Part shown: positions 12,106 through 23,554 of the stretch, in pieces
Layout: every line of letters starts with the position of its first letter
Numbering within the stretch: the stretch's first letter is position 1
From: Topomyia yanbarensis
Lineage: Eukaryota > Arthropoda > Insecta > Diptera > Culicidae
NCBI RefSeq assembly: GCF_030247195.1
Contig: NC_080671.1
Coordinates: 7,361,879-7,425,878 of the forward strand
Reading direction: 5' to 3'
Length of the DNA: 64,000 nt
The notes under the pieces: generated by a model
The model's input: the letters and a program-made list of their open reading frames with translations, nothing else
Told to the model about the DNA's origin: nothing
Database searches by the model: none
Program-made: the position numbers and the translations under genes

Positions 12106-12351
12106 TGATGAGAACTTATTTGTGGAAGATTCCAAGAAGCTAGGAGAATGTCTAAAATGTTTTGAAAAAACTAATTTTAAGGATTCTGCCATATAATATG
12201 TTCCACAACTTTCAAACTATTAAAGATAGATATATGGTCTATTCAACAATTTCTTTTGTAGTAACATTTGCTACAATTTTGCCGAAGACCCAAAACCTCT
12301 ATCTTAATTAGTTCAGAAAATAAATTTCGCAAATCACTTATAAAAAACATG

Positions 12352-12423
12352 TCCCCAAGCAGGAATCGAACCTGCGATCTCCTAGTCTCTAGTTGGGTGC
12401 GTTAACTACTCCGCCATCGAGGA
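12352..12423 (-). tRNA. tRNA-like sequence, probable pseudogene or SINE head
   Basis: On the minus strand a 72-nt sequence folds as a class I tRNA. Acceptor strands TCCTCGA and TTGGGGA pair fully with two G-T pairs. The A box TGGCGGAGTAG and B box GGTTCGATTCC match consensus, and the T stem GCAGG/CCTGC is perfect. The anticodon stem has two mismatches, and the loop CTAGAGA would give anticodon AGA (Ser), yet the variable arm is short, which does not fit tRNA-Ser. It is therefore more likely a tRNA pseudogene or the pol III head of a SINE than a working gene. Confidence 0.45.
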
Positions 12424-12649
12424 ACTGTGATGATGCCATCACATGTTCCCAACAGTTTCGTGATCACCGCCGCAGTCTCCAATATCTCCTAATTGACCCA
12501 TCGACCCTCAATGTCTCCTATAAGCAGGTCGTCACCTCTCCCTCTCATCGATCGGTCCAAATCTCTCGTTATCTTTTTTTAGGTCCAATGAACTGCGCTG
12601 AAGGCTTGAGATATTTATTATCACTGTTTGCCCCCTTTCCTAACTCAGT
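12424..12649. other. non-coding spacer between tRNA-like sequence and repeat fragment
   Basis: No gene is supported. The 171-codon frame that crosses this area runs from the tRNA-like sequence into a family A fragment and is rejected. Confidence 0.35.
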
Positions 12650-12944
12650 CGCCGCCAGACTTTTTGCAGTTTCAAGCTCTTTCAAGATTAAGAGATTTTT
12701 TTTCGAGATTACATCAAATCTCGACGTTTCATGCATTTTAAATACATTAGGCATCAAAAATACAAATTCGATTTTGAAATTTTCCTTTACTCCCCCCTTT
12801 GAGCATTTTCCAGTTCCTGCTTTAATGGAATCAAGAACCGTCGTAGGTGGCGTCAAAGTCATTATTGATCTAGATTGGCCAATTAAAGTAATTTTACACC
12901 TATTTTAATAAATTTTGCATCATTTTGATATCATGGTGGTACTG
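12650..12944 (+). repeat. diverged family A fragments
   Basis: Bases around 12715-12800 match 4180-4290 (AAATCTCGACGTTTCATGCA, then GGCATCAAAAA). Bases 12905-12945 match the TTTTGCATCATTTTGATATC box seen near 6935. Both are partial and degenerate. Confidence 0.6.
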
Positions 12945-14395
12945 CGACTAAAGGTCAGACGAAACAAATACCCAGCGCGAACAACCGTGGACGGTCTCTA
13001 ACTCCTTGCTAGGCAAATATTGCTTTTTCGAATATACGCGACATTATAAACGCAAGTGAAAACTTGATGAAAGCTGAAAAACGCGATTATTGGCACCGGT
13101 TAGTCGACGGATTAACGAAAAAACAATGTTACGATTGGTGGCTTGGTCCTACGTTGTATATTCGATTCAATTTTTGATTGGAATAAACGGAACTTTTACA
13201 GCAGCATTCCATGAAAATCTACATTCCAACAATAGACGTTTCGCGATGAAATGATAATACTGTGTATAAATGTAAAAGAACACTTTGGTATTAGAAGGTG
13301 ATATCTATGCACGATCGCGTAGTTTCAACGAGTTTTTCAGTATTCTTTGTCAGAGCATGGGCCAAAACTGGCACATTTCGTGAATAATGGAAGGTTAGGA
13401 ACCTCAAATGAATCAACAATCAATGGGATGGATGAAATTCGTGACTTCATTCGGGTAATATCTCGAGTCATGTTTAATCATTATACGTTGAATGTGCATT
13501 TCCGGCGTATTGGGTTCGTGGAGAGCGGTCTCTGCTCTTGTGGTGACGGTTATCGCGACATTAACCATGTTGTCTGGTCGTGCGCCTAGTGTTCTGGCGG
13601 CAGATCTCCGTTAAACGCATTCCTTTGGCCTCGTTCCTGTCCGAGATGTTCTGGCTATCCTCGATCTCCCCTATATGTTTTTCATATACATATACCTGTA
13701 CATATTTTTAAAGACGATGAATTTCCAAATTTGGATGAGTCTTCTCTTTTAGTTGATATACTACCAGTTATCTGGAAATTTGTTCCAAAAAGAGTTCCCA
13801 GCAGAACCACGGTCTCATTCGGCGATTCGATTCATGATATCCTGGTAGTGATCTTCCGTTTGCCAACAAACTGCAAATTTAATTTCTTCTTTTCCTTTTC
13901 ATTGTTGTTCTTCCTCGCTTCTCTTTCCCTGATACGGTCTCTGCTACTCTGATGTTCGAATCAATCCCTCTTGTGTATGTTTCTTTGCCTTCCTAATAAA
14001 AAGCCTAATAGTGTTACTCTTTGTTTCAATTGTTAATCAAATAAAGGTTCTTGTTAAAACATTACAGTCTTTAAAAATAATTCTATTTGTATCCTTTAGT
14101 CTTAATAAAACTTCATTAACATGTTTTGTATGTCGAATTCCTTGTTTTAAGATGTAGACGTGTCAAAAGTCCCCTTAGCAATAATATAAAAATTAGTTTC
14201 AAATTCCAAGCAAATCCTAATTATTATCCCATATTCTCAAGTAATTTAAATTACAAAGAAAAGATATTTGTACGTGGTTAATCTCAGGTTTCGGTTTGTT
14301 CAAAACTTTCGAGTGGGTAATTCCCCCTCGCTTATTCTCAAGTGAGTAGTACTACCCATACTAGCCACGTGATCCGCCGGATCTGTTTGAGTCGA
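12945..14395 (+). mobile_element. LINE-bearing repeat, ORF2 C-terminal remnant (copy 1)
   Basis: The frame at 13347-13589 ends in a zinc-finger-like LCSCGDGYRDINHVVWSC, the C-terminal Cys-Cys-His-Cys motif of I/Jockey-group non-LTR ORF2 proteins; a stop follows directly and the frame continues degenerately to about 13950. Homology to 59085-62650 starts at an AAAGGTCAGACRAAACRAAT box (about 12962) and runs through GAGTGGGTAATT motifs to about 14395. This copy lacks the two insertions found in the other copy, so it gives their empty sites. No reverse transcriptase core is left. Confidence 0.7.
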
Positions 14396-14467
14396 TCGTT
14401 CCGGTAGTATTTGTTTTGAGCCTCAGCTCCTTGTTCGCTCATGAAACCTGTTGGCAATGGCAGGGTT

Positions 14468-15133
14468 CCCGATCAGAAACACATAACAAAAAATGCACGC
14501 CATCAAATCCATCAGTTGTAGTAGCAGAAACAGACGAAAAAGTTTCTCTACTAACACTGATAATATGGCATCAAATGCTCCGAAATGTCATTCTTTTGGG
14601 CTACGATAGACCAGATTAGCTTCTAGCTTTCGATGTTTAGCTTTTGAGTCAGTCGATATTTTTATAGTGTAGTAGTGACATCGAAAAATTTTCCCCATGG
14701 TACCACGGTTTTTATTTTTTTATTTACATACAAGTGGATACACATGAAGCAAACCGATCAGAAACCGAAAAGTCGGACAGCGACAACTTAACAAAAAACG
14801 AAAGACAGTAGTAAGTTTTTGTTCACAATGCTAACCGTCACTAGCAGTACATTATTGTTGTTACTAACTAACGATATCCCCATTAAATTAACAGTTTCCC
14901 TTAAAAAAGGCTAACACCAAAGGCCGAAACGTCGGGCAGTAAAAAAAAAACATTCGTTTTGCTTTTTGTTGGCTGAGACAGCTGTACATAACAAAAAACT
15001 TTCAACACTTTATCTCGCATTGCTACTTCTTACAATTTTATGTTATTTGAACTACTACCGAGACCAAATTTGTAGCACAATATGTAACGAAAATTGAATT
15101 CTGTTATAATCTTGTCATTTCATTCTGATCGGG
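14468..15133. mobile_element. MITE (CCCGATCA ends) carrying a 491-bp insertion
   Basis: Ends CCCGATCAGAAACACATAAC and ATTCTGATCGGG are inverted repeats. The intact 156-bp relative lies at 41197-41352. Here the sequence ACATAACAAAAAA occurs twice (14481-14493 and 14985-14997), bracketing a foreign 491-bp segment (14494-14984). The 13-base duplication looks like a target-site duplication of a retroposed sequence. The inserted segment has no clear coding frame. Confidence 0.65.
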
Positions 15134-15228
15134 TTGACATACAATAATACTTTCTCCTGAGCTTTGAAGTTTGCCCTATCTAAATTATTGAATGTAGGTA
15201 TTGCCAAGCAGATTGGGCACGTTCGAGA

Positions 15229-15585
15229 TCATTTAGTATTTGTTTTAGTAATCAACACCCTTCCATCAATTAATGTTTCATAAAACTCACATTTTATAGT
15301 AAGTTCATAGTCGTTTTGTGTGAAAATGAAGGCTTCTAGTTTCTTGATTTGATTGTTTATGTCTACACGAATCATTCGCACATAATTTCCTTCTTCCTTT
15401 GCGGATTCCATCATTATTGGTCGTACGGATCTGGCGGACTGCGGTGTATCGTTCTGCCACAATACCTTGCCCCTTTTTGTTTTTAATTGAAGTGGAGCCA
15501 GTGTGACGGTAAACAAGGAATGATCATTAACCATTTCATCCATCAGAATGCGTTTGATTGTATCTCGACTGTTCAGTTGTGCCAT
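15229..15585 (-). CDS. hypothetical 118-aa ORF
   Basis: An unbroken frame MAQLNSRDTIKRILMDEMVN to LIDGRVLITKTNTK with an upstream in-frame stop. It is hydrophilic, with no signal peptide, membrane segment or cysteine motif. The charge mix and the absence of poly-residue tracts make it look more protein-like than most frames here. No promoter, poly(A) signal or splice sites are evident, so it may be a relic of a transposon protein. I do not recognise the family. Confidence 0.25.
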   Translation of the reverse strand: MAQLNSRDTIKRILMDEMVNDHSLFTVTLAPLQLKTKRGKVLWQNDTPQSARSVRPIMMESAKEEGNYVRMIRVDINNQIKKLEAFIFTQNDYELTIKCEFYETLIDGRVLITKTNTK

Positions 15586-17040
15586 CCATTCCCCATGAGA
15601 AAATCATGATAGCTACTATTAACTTGTGCATAATTACTTAATGCTTAATGTTATTTAATAGGTTTTATTGTTATCATCTTTGTTAGACTGATATAAGATC
15701 GAATGATCCAATATAATTCTAGATATTGTGTGTTGACTCATAGCCTTAACCGTTGAGGCTGCTTTGATTGACGTTATTGTAAAGGCATTCTTATTTTGTC
15801 GACACCTGGACTTAGTTTTTCTGACTTTAACAGAATTTATAGTTATAAACCCGATATTTAATGATCAGTTGGATGTGAATACAAATAATGCATACCTGAT
15901 AATAAAGAGGAAATATATTCGCATTACGCTCCTTAGTTTTCGACCTTAATCGAGAGTGTGTGGCTTTGATCAAATTTTGATCTAGCAATAATCCTTATGC
16001 CTCGCTTGGAACCATTGGTATAGTACCGTGCAAGACCCATCTACCGATCAATTAACAGCGATTTCTACTTCCAACGCTCTTTAAAAAACAATGTTAAAAG
16101 GCATTTCAATTCGATCTTCTTTTTCAACTAGAATATTTAATCAACTATCAATAAAAAATACGCAAGTTTGGAAAAGAATTGGCAGACAGTGCAAAATAGC
16201 CGAAAAGCCCAACATTTCTAGAGTACCATTCACCGATCACTACAAGTAATAGATATCCATTTGCCGAAAATTCTAGGTTTATAATTTTTTATTACCGACA
16301 AATTAGGTCCAAACATGTGTTGCAGACTTTGTTCATTCGGTTTGTGTATAATTCACTTAGAAATATTGTCCTTACACAGTTTTATTAACAGTTGGCTTTG
16401 AGTTAAGAGGAAAAAAAGCGGTAAAATGGCAACGGATTTAATACAGCATTCAAATATAATTATTTGGAAAAATATGAAAAGACGAATAACGAAAGTGTAT
16501 ATTATATTAATGTTCTACGTACTATTTCCATATTTCACTTTATTTATAATTTCTAAATTCCGTGCAGTATTCGAGTCAAAACAATTTCGCCATCAAATTG
16601 ATCGGTAAATGGAGGCCTATCGGTGGATGGGCTCTGCACGGTATAATGTTTTTCAAATTGTTCCAATATTTCGGGAATGTTGCATACAGGGCCGGCGTTA
16701 CACTTTAAGCCCGAGGGGGCAGTAAGATAAGCATAGAGTGGGAGTCTATTACTAGAGATTTGTTGTCTTTTCTTAAGCTTACAAAACAATCGCTTACAAT
16801 CACTGCGTTTATGCAAATGAAATCATCGTTCATAGAGAATTTCAAACATGCGCATTAAAGGGTGTATGGAATCAAATGGTTTCACAAGAAAACGTTCTTC
16901 AAAATTCTCCAACGTTTTCAAACTTTCAGGGGGAAAAAATAAAGCATATTATTGAATTTTATGAAATTCAATAAAACGAGGACGGACCTCGTTTTATTGA
17001 ATTTCATAATAATATTGAAATGCACGTACCTTCCTCTTTA
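15586..17040. other. AT-rich non-coding interval
   Basis: No supported gene. ORFs of about 60-87 codons are scattered. It contains the hairpin at 16959-17009 and a short AGGGCCGGCG motif near 16690 that recurs in other repeats here. Confidence 0.35.
16959..17009. repeat. perfect 23-bp inverted repeat with 5-nt loop
   Basis: Bases 16959-16981 are the exact reverse complement of 16987-17009, separated by ACGGA. The core stem is GAAATTCAATAAAACGAGG. The repeat sits directly downstream (minus strand) of a mariner transposase relic. Confidence 0.9.
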
Positions 17041-17044
17041 CACT

Positions 17045-17590
17045 GCTCATAAGGTCGTTTGGGCCAACTTGGTTTTGTGTGGAGACCATTTTTTCCTTAT
17101 TTCTGCTTTAGATTTCACTTCCTTAGGATGCTTCTAAAGAGCATGTTTCATGATGGCTCAGTATGTTTCAATTGACAGCCATTCCGGTATGTTCGAGGGA
17201 TTAAGATCCTCCTTTCTAGTAATGGCGCGAAATTAAATTCAGCCAGAAAAGCGTAGAGCCATCGCAAGGTCTCTAAAGTGGAAGTAGACGCTTTTGGAGG
17301 CATTATTTCAAGTACACCTGCCGATTGACCGTTTCGGTTACCACGAACAGGGTGCACCGCTTTCCACATGAGCAAATTGCCTGCCAAATCATACATTTTT
17401 TTAGGAAACTTAGAAATCTTCTGCTTGTCAGTCTTTTCAGGATCGCCGAACTTATGATGAGCTGTAAAGAAAAGGAAGCTGCCGAAAATTTGCTTTCACA
17501 TTAGTCTCGTCATCCATGACGAGATGATACAATTTCAACAGTTGAACACCAGTATTCTGTCGTTTATCGCGATTTGACGCCTTTTGAATA
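17045..17590 (-). pseudogene. mariner-family transposase relic, middle and C-terminal parts
   Basis: Minus-strand translation in shifting frames gives, in order: a NRDKRQNT-like segment; LYHLVMDDETNVKANFRQLP with the first catalytic Asp region; KISKFPKKMYDLAGNLL; IPEWLSIETYWAIMKHAL; and KHPKEVKSKAEIRKKWSP. This order matches Tc1/mariner transposases, with the final PELRPIEKYWAI-type block changed to PEWLSIETYWAI. Several frameshifts and stops make it inactive. It belongs to the same lineage as the relic at 52440-53035, which holds the N-terminal part missing here. Confidence 0.8.
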
Positions 17591-17606
17591 TTGTACGTGT
17601 GTAATA

Positions 17607-18923
17607 GGGCATTTTTTTAGTTATCAAAATCCCCCCTTTCATGTTGTGTCAAATGTTAAAGTAAGCTAAGATGTCAAATTTTACAGCATTTGGACAATTC
17701 TAGACCCCCGCCTACTTCGCTTGAAGTTTTTGACATTGACACTATGGGATAATATGAGGAAAAATATATTAAATGATATAACTATTGAAGTAGCATCCGG
17801 AAAATTACAGTTTTTACATTTTTTAAAAGTAAACATTCTTAGTATTTGAATGGAGATATCTCCGCTTATCGAAAAATACGAAAAAGTTGGGTTTTATGGA
17901 AAAAAACTGGTAAATCGATTGCCTTGTATGCAGTGCACCTGGGTTCGAGTCCCGACTCCGCACATAGGGTTAGAAATTTTTCATATGAGATTTTTCTAAC
18001 CTCAAGAGGCGAATGATCTTAAGGTTAAAACCTCTATATTCGAAAAAAGTCACAGCAATTGTAGGGAAACTTTACGACCTTTGTCAGCTTACGAGCAGCA
18101 TTTTGACATTCATATTAAATTTTGCCATTTCTCGTGCATATTTCTCTATTTTCTTCAATCAATTTTCCTAAAATGTACCTCGTTGAACACGTAAAATTTT
18201 CAGGAACAAAATAGAAATAGATTCCATGCCTGTAAAATTCAGAAAAAAAATGATTTTTGACATTAAGGCTCTACTCTACATTTTTATCATTAACTTGTAC
18301 ATATCAACTCCATTTTGCAATGAATTATCATTCAATTTGATATTTCTAGTCTAAAATCCGCTTAGGGATCACAAGGAAAAAATGCTTCAAAACATTTAAG
18401 TTGGAGTAAAAATATGTGGTTTCTATACTAAATGTTAAAAAATCTTTTTGAATTTTACCGGTAGTCAAGTTATTTTTGTTTTATTTCTGACAATTTTCCG
18501 CATTCAACAAGGTACATTTTATGAAAATTGATTAAAGAATAATAGAGATATATGCACGAGAATATGATTAAGTTTAATATGAATGACAAAAGGCCCCATA
18601 TAATCCCAACTTCTCGTATTTGAAAAAGGTTCAAAACTTTCTGTTCGATATCTGAATGTTTTCATATTAGGAAAACTGCAAAATTTGTATGATTTACAGC
18701 ACAAAGCAGAAAATTATTAAAAATAGGGATATGGGGACAAAATGCCCCAGTACCATACTTTCCAGTATTTTTCGAGAAACGAAAATATCTCCATCCAAAT
18801 ACTGAATTTCTTTTATCATAAAAGGTGTTAATTGTAATTAATATTAGTGCAACTCAAAAGTTATAGCATTTTATATATTTTATGTCATATTTTACCATAG
18901 TATCAATGTCAAAAACATCAAGC
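17607..18923. mobile_element. foldback element (family F), 3' truncated, with nested SINE
   Basis: Starts TA-GGGCATTTTTTTAG and shares both arms with the intact copy at 61209-62608. Left-arm boxes (GGACAATTCTAGACCCCCGC, GAATGGAGATATCTCC) recur inverted on the right (near 18780-18860). The distal right end is missing after about 18923. A tRNA-derived SINE interrupts the left arm. Confidence 0.75.
17925..18052 (+). mobile_element. tRNA-derived SINE, 5' truncated
   Basis: A T-arm GGGTTCGAGTCCCGACTCCG contains a pol III B box. It is followed by ATAGGGTTAGAAATTTTTC with its inverted partner GATTTTTCTAACC, then AGGCGAATGATCTTAAGG and TTAAAACCTCTAT, with an A-rich end. This is the 3' half of a widespread culicid tRNA-related SINE, to my knowledge Feilai-like. 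The A-box half is missing. Confidence 0.75.
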
Positions 18924-20515
18924 AAAAAGTTTTGCATTGCAAAAAACACTCATTTTTTGAGAATTCAAAAAATGTGTTTTTTCCAATGACTATTTTTGCA
19001 TCTTGCGCATTTTTTTGCATCTTGCGCAAATTTTGGTTAAACGCAGTTTTTTCACCACATTGGCACTTTAATATAGGGATTCCTCTTGAGAACCTTTTGA
19101 CTGCACGGAGATCCATTTTGACCACTTTTTCCGTCATATTGAGAGAGTTCACACGGACCTGCGCAAAACATGTTTACGCCGCAATATTTGCCTTAGGTGT
19201 TAGTATAATTAATACAATATAAACAATGCACATTGAACTAAACGCACCTTAACGTCAATAGATAAGCCCTAACGGAAAAAAAGTTATAGCAATTCGAAAG
19301 TGATGCAATTTGATTCCGTGCACCCTTTAGTAACTATCAGTATGCCTTATCATTGCGCACTTGTTCCGGAAAACGCCACCGTCTTTCATTCCTATTTCCG
19401 ATTCCTTCATTTCTGTTTCTGTTATCTAGGCCCGTTCTAAAATGACTCTCGATAGCTAAGATTTCCCTCCTCTCTTCATGTGCGTCGAATTAAAAAAAAA
19501 AGCGCTGCCACAACGATATTCGACTGTGAACGAAATAGCAAAGGTTCGCCCTAATAAGCCCTTCTTGATAACCAGTATTAAACAAACAAATGACATTACT
19601 AGCGACAACCATTTTTCGAAGGCGTATTGCGTGTAAGTACCTACAAAAGAAGTTGAGATTGTCGGCGTCGTTGCCGAGATGAGTTTGGTTTGTGCGAATC
19701 TTCTGAAGCAAGTGGTTGGCTTTCTTACTTCAGGCAATGAAGACTGGAAACGATTGTATTCAACATCAGTCACAGCTAACGTAATAAACGGCCAGCTCAA
19801 ACTCAGGTCGTGTGACCTTGCCTGGGTCTGCTTTACCAGACTATCTCCTCGATGACAAAGGTTCATCTCTCTGTTCGTCGTTTTGTACCACAGGCCTCAA
19901 TCGGATCAATGGTAAATAAGTGGGCCAAAAAGTGTTGGCGCCCTGTATGTTTAAAAAATCGAGTAACTGTTGAACATTCTGAATAGTATTTCACAAAAAT
20001 CATTCTCTATTTATAAAACTACCAAACTAACAGCAGCGTTATTCTGAACATGAACGTGAGCAGTACAATGTTCCTGATGTGAAGAAACTGAAAAAAATGA
20101 CTTCTAGTGACGTTTTGTTTCTTAACAAACATTTCACGTCACTATCAGGAGACCAAATCTGGTATCACTTGAAAGCAGATGATATTGTGTTGGCCCCCTG
20201 CAAAATAATACATTTTCCATGATTTTTGTTTACACTGAGCCTTCCAGATCCTGGGGACTCCGGCCTACGCTCAGTGTGCCCGTTTTTAAAAACGGTACTT
20301 CCTTGAATGGAGGAATCTTCTCCGATAGCGACTAAGCAAGCAGCAGTGGACGATACAACGTGCTCAGAGTTCGACATTAAACTAATTTCACCCAAAATTT
20401 CACCAGAAAATACTGTTATAGCAATTCGAAAGTGATACAATTTGATTCCGTACACCCTTTATATGCGCGAGATACACGCGTGACAGTTATCAAATTATAA
20501 GTTTGTTGAAAATTT
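18924..20515. other. non-coding interval with a 47-bp direct repeat
   Basis: A 47-bp sequence (GTTATAGCAATTCGAAAGTG ... ACCCTTTA) occurs at 19283-19329 and 20415-20461 in the same orientation with two differences. The minus-strand frames of 136 codons (19456-19866) and 96 codons (20165-20455) lie between the copies; neither shows a known domain. The AT-rich start carries a TTTTTGCATCTTGCGCA doublet near 18995-19027. Confidence 0.45.
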
Positions 20516-20537
20516 CGAGTGGGTAGTTACCCACTCG
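20516..20537. repeat. GAGTGGGTA palindrome
   Basis: CGAGTGGGTAGTTACCCACT followed by CG is a nearly perfect 22-bp palindrome. Related GAGTGGGTAATT motifs occur at about 14311 and 61157 at the 3' side of the LINE-bearing repeat, and CGCCGGCCCTG follows here as at 62634. Confidence 0.6.
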
Positions 20538-22015
20538 GATATTTTCGTCTTTCGCCGGCCCTGGTTGCATATAATTGCATCTGTCATCGCCGATGCGCAA
20601 CATTATCAGCAGCAGCACACATTTTCCAGCGAAAGGAGAGCGGTGACCTACCTAATCCCTACGTTACTTATTCACAAACATTAAACAAAAATTATCTAAC
20701 CTATCTGCACGAACAAAACCGTTCACAAGCGCGAAAATGAGCAAAAAATTACAACTAAAGGTGAACGCTATCGAACAGCGGTGAGCATAATTTTATGCAA
20801 ACAAATACACTCTACGGAGTGTATACACAAAAAATAGTATATTTCCACCCAGTGCTAAATTGTTACCTTGACGGGTTACAAATTGTAGTTTACAAGCTAA
20901 CTTTTTCAGAAACATCCTAAGTCAAAGGACTGAGGCGGCGCTAAGGGGGGGGGGCGAAGGGGGCAACCGCCCCGGGCGCCAAAATCAGGGGGCGGCATTT
21001 CCTACTAATCAAATTTCTATTTAATATTTTAGTAATTCTTCAAGTTTCATTAATCACGATAAAAATAGAGTGCGGGTGAAACGCTTGAATTTATATTATT
21101 TTGGCGCCTGTTGACGATTCAGGAGGTACGGGATCAGGACGACGGACGTGATCGAACAAAATTATATAGGGTGTTGAGCCCATTTTCGCCATGTTTCTAT
21201 TATCACCCTACCCATTTGAAGCCGTTGGTTAGAGCAGTGTCTGCCATCTTTGTTCAACGCATTGAGTCAAATGGTAGCGCAACAATAGGGGCACTCGATT
21301 CGAGTTTTCGTTACGCTCAAACACGAGAATTTCACTGTTTTCAGTGTAATTGTGTTATTATATTGGTTCTTAACAACGAAGCAAAGCTGTTGATATCATT
21401 TTTTCGCATTCCATTGATTGTAGGCTGTGAAATTAAAGAATTAGTAAGGCACCCTGCTTAGTATGGTGAAAATAGGCACTTTACCCTACATGTTGCTCAG
21501 TCTCAAAAGATTCTATTGAAATGAGTTTCCGGGCGCACTTGCAGTAGTGGGAGTATGCAGAGTAATTTGCTGGGATTAAACCAGGGAGCTCTATTATATA
21601 CAGGGTGTTTGGTTCATGGTTTAGAATCTCTCGAGCGGTGATAGAGAATAATATTTGGGGAAAAATCGTTCTACACAAACTATCAAACCTCCACTGTTAC
21701 AAAGTTATTGATTTTTTTTGTAAACAACTTGTTTGTTTTTAAATGTCTCTAATTCAAAAAGTATACTTTGTATTTTCAATCTTTTAATTCCGTGGGAAAA
21801 GCGTTTCCTTTCCTGTCAAATATCGGGTGCGTTGGTCCAGCATAGTCGATTGGTTGTCTTATAAGTGCTCTATAGAAGGTTAGGTTCGTGCGGTAGCGTA
21901 CGTTATTCGACCGAAGGGTTTTTTTTTGAGTGAGTGGACGCGGCGATTAGCAAGGTGTAAACAAACTAACATTTTTTGTTCTCTGATTTCTAGATGGAAG
22001 GATATCCGAGATTTT
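20538..22015. other. non-coding, repeat-like fragments
   Basis: A G/C-rich tract (20935-20995, GGGGGGGGGCGAAGGGGGCA) and a CAGGGTGTTTGGTTC motif near 21600 look like ends of dispersed repeats. The 116-codon frame at 21111-21461 has no recognisable domain. Confidence 0.35.
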
Positions 22016-22019
22016 AACA

Positions 22020-23330
22020 ATGATAAGGCCGTTGGGGAGGGCGGAATCCCAGGTGAGTTTCTAAAAGTATGAAATGAGACCTGCTGTGTGGAGCAATCCG
22101 CTCCGTGATCGGGATGATCTGCGTAGATGAATCAATGCCTTCGGATTGGTTGAATGGCCTCATATGTCCTATCTTCAAGAAGGGCTACAAACTCGAACAT
22201 GATATCTTCCGAGACATAACTCAATGTCGCCTACAAGGTACTCTCGTGTTCTGTTGAGAAGACTGCGCCTGTTGGCTGAATGCTTTGTCGGCGAATATCA
22301 AAGCGGGTTTCGAGAAGGACAATCAATGACGGACCAAATGTTTACTCAGCGACAATCAGTAAAACGAAATGAACTGTGACAGATAATTTCCCGACAAAAC
22401 TGATTTAGCTGATTCGTATGACGCTGGATGGGATAAAATCAAGCGATACGAAGATCTGATGTGCAAAGGAACTGGACCATCATCACGAGATCTCACATGC
22501 GTCTTGGCTTCGCGATCGACATTGATATCATTGGTTGATCGCAGAGCAGTGGAGGAGGCATTGTTGCCCTTTAAAAGGGAAGCTGCAAGAATCGAACAGA
22601 CTGTAAACTCTGACATGATAAAGTACATGGTAGCCGGAAGAAGACGTGGCAGTCGTGTTGGGTTCGAGGTGGAAATCGATGGGGTACAATACGGTACAAC
22701 AAATTCATATGTCTTAGAACACTAGGGACATATGATAACGATGTTAGCCACGAAGGAAAAATGCATGTTGCTGCTGCGAATGTGGTTTACGTAGTAAGCC
22801 AAAGTCCCATAGCCTAAGGATGCGCGCAAAACTATCTCTATTCAAATCGCTGATACTCTCTGTTGCTCTGTATGACCATGAGGCATGGATGTTGAAGGAA
22901 GCAGACTATCGAGTTCTCGGTTTGCTTGAGAGAAGAATTCTGCGTTCAACACTCGGCAGCACAGTAGAAAATGGAGAATGGCACAGTTGCATGAACCGCA
23001 AACGGTACTAAGTATACAACAATGCTGGCATTGAAAGGCTGATAAAACAAGGCAGACTATAGTGAGCTGAGCTTGTAGTGGGGAATGACAAAAGAGAAAC
23101 CAGCTAAAGTTATAATCAGCAGAGAACCTGGAAGAGGTCGTCGATTTCGAGGCAAACCCAACTATCGCGCTGGCGGTGCATTGAGGTGGATGTGCGTGCG
23201 GTGGGCATCCATGGATGCTGGGAACTGGCAGTCTGGAACGCTAAAGTACATCCAATTATGATTCAGATTATCCGGATTGTTCGGTCACTGGGTCACTATG
23301 ACTATGACTATGGCAGAAGCATTTTGGCCA
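22020..23330 (+). mobile_element. RTE-clade LINE, degenerate reverse transcriptase
   Basis: Translation in several frames recovers an RTE-type reverse transcriptase in order: GGIPGEFLKV (22045); a LLAE-type segment and YQSGFREGQSMTDQ (22290-22340); VDRRAVEEALLPFKREAARI then KYMVAGRRRGS (22530-22660); SLFKSLILSVALYDHEAWML (22835-22890); and LLERRILRSTLGSTVENGEW (22925-22980). It ends in a (TATGAC)-type microsatellite near 23300. There are many stops and frameshifts, and the catalytic FADD box is disrupted. The apurinic endonuclease part is absent, so the copy is 5' truncated. Confidence 0.85.
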
Positions 23331-23554
23331 CCCTTTCACCTTGGGTCGTTTGGGAGCATACATATGTAATTACAATTTGTCTGGCTAGATCCCGCTGGAG
23401 CAGTGCTGAAAGCAGTGATGTCCCTATCCTCTGTGCAGTAAAGAGAAAATCTTTCGTTCATATACACCACCGTATTTGATATGTGTAAGCGCATGTTGGT
23501 GGCAGAGGTAAATTTTCATACACCCAACACTGGAACGATCTAGAGTGTGGAGAA
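23331..23554. other. short spacer, nothing recognised
   Basis: Lies between the RTE relic and the inverted repeat; no gene. Confidence 0.4.

Noticed and set aside
12393..12908. 171-codon plus-strand ORF
   Set aside because: It begins inside a tRNA-like sequence and runs through a family A fragment; no domain or splice support.
16959..17009. Hairpin as a microRNA precursor
   Set aside because: The stem is perfectly paired, with a 5-nt loop and only 23 bp, unlike animal pre-miRNAs.
19456..19866. 136-codon minus-strand ORF
   Set aside because: No known motif or signal peptide, and it ends in a poly-A derived FFF tract; it lies between two copies of a direct repeat.
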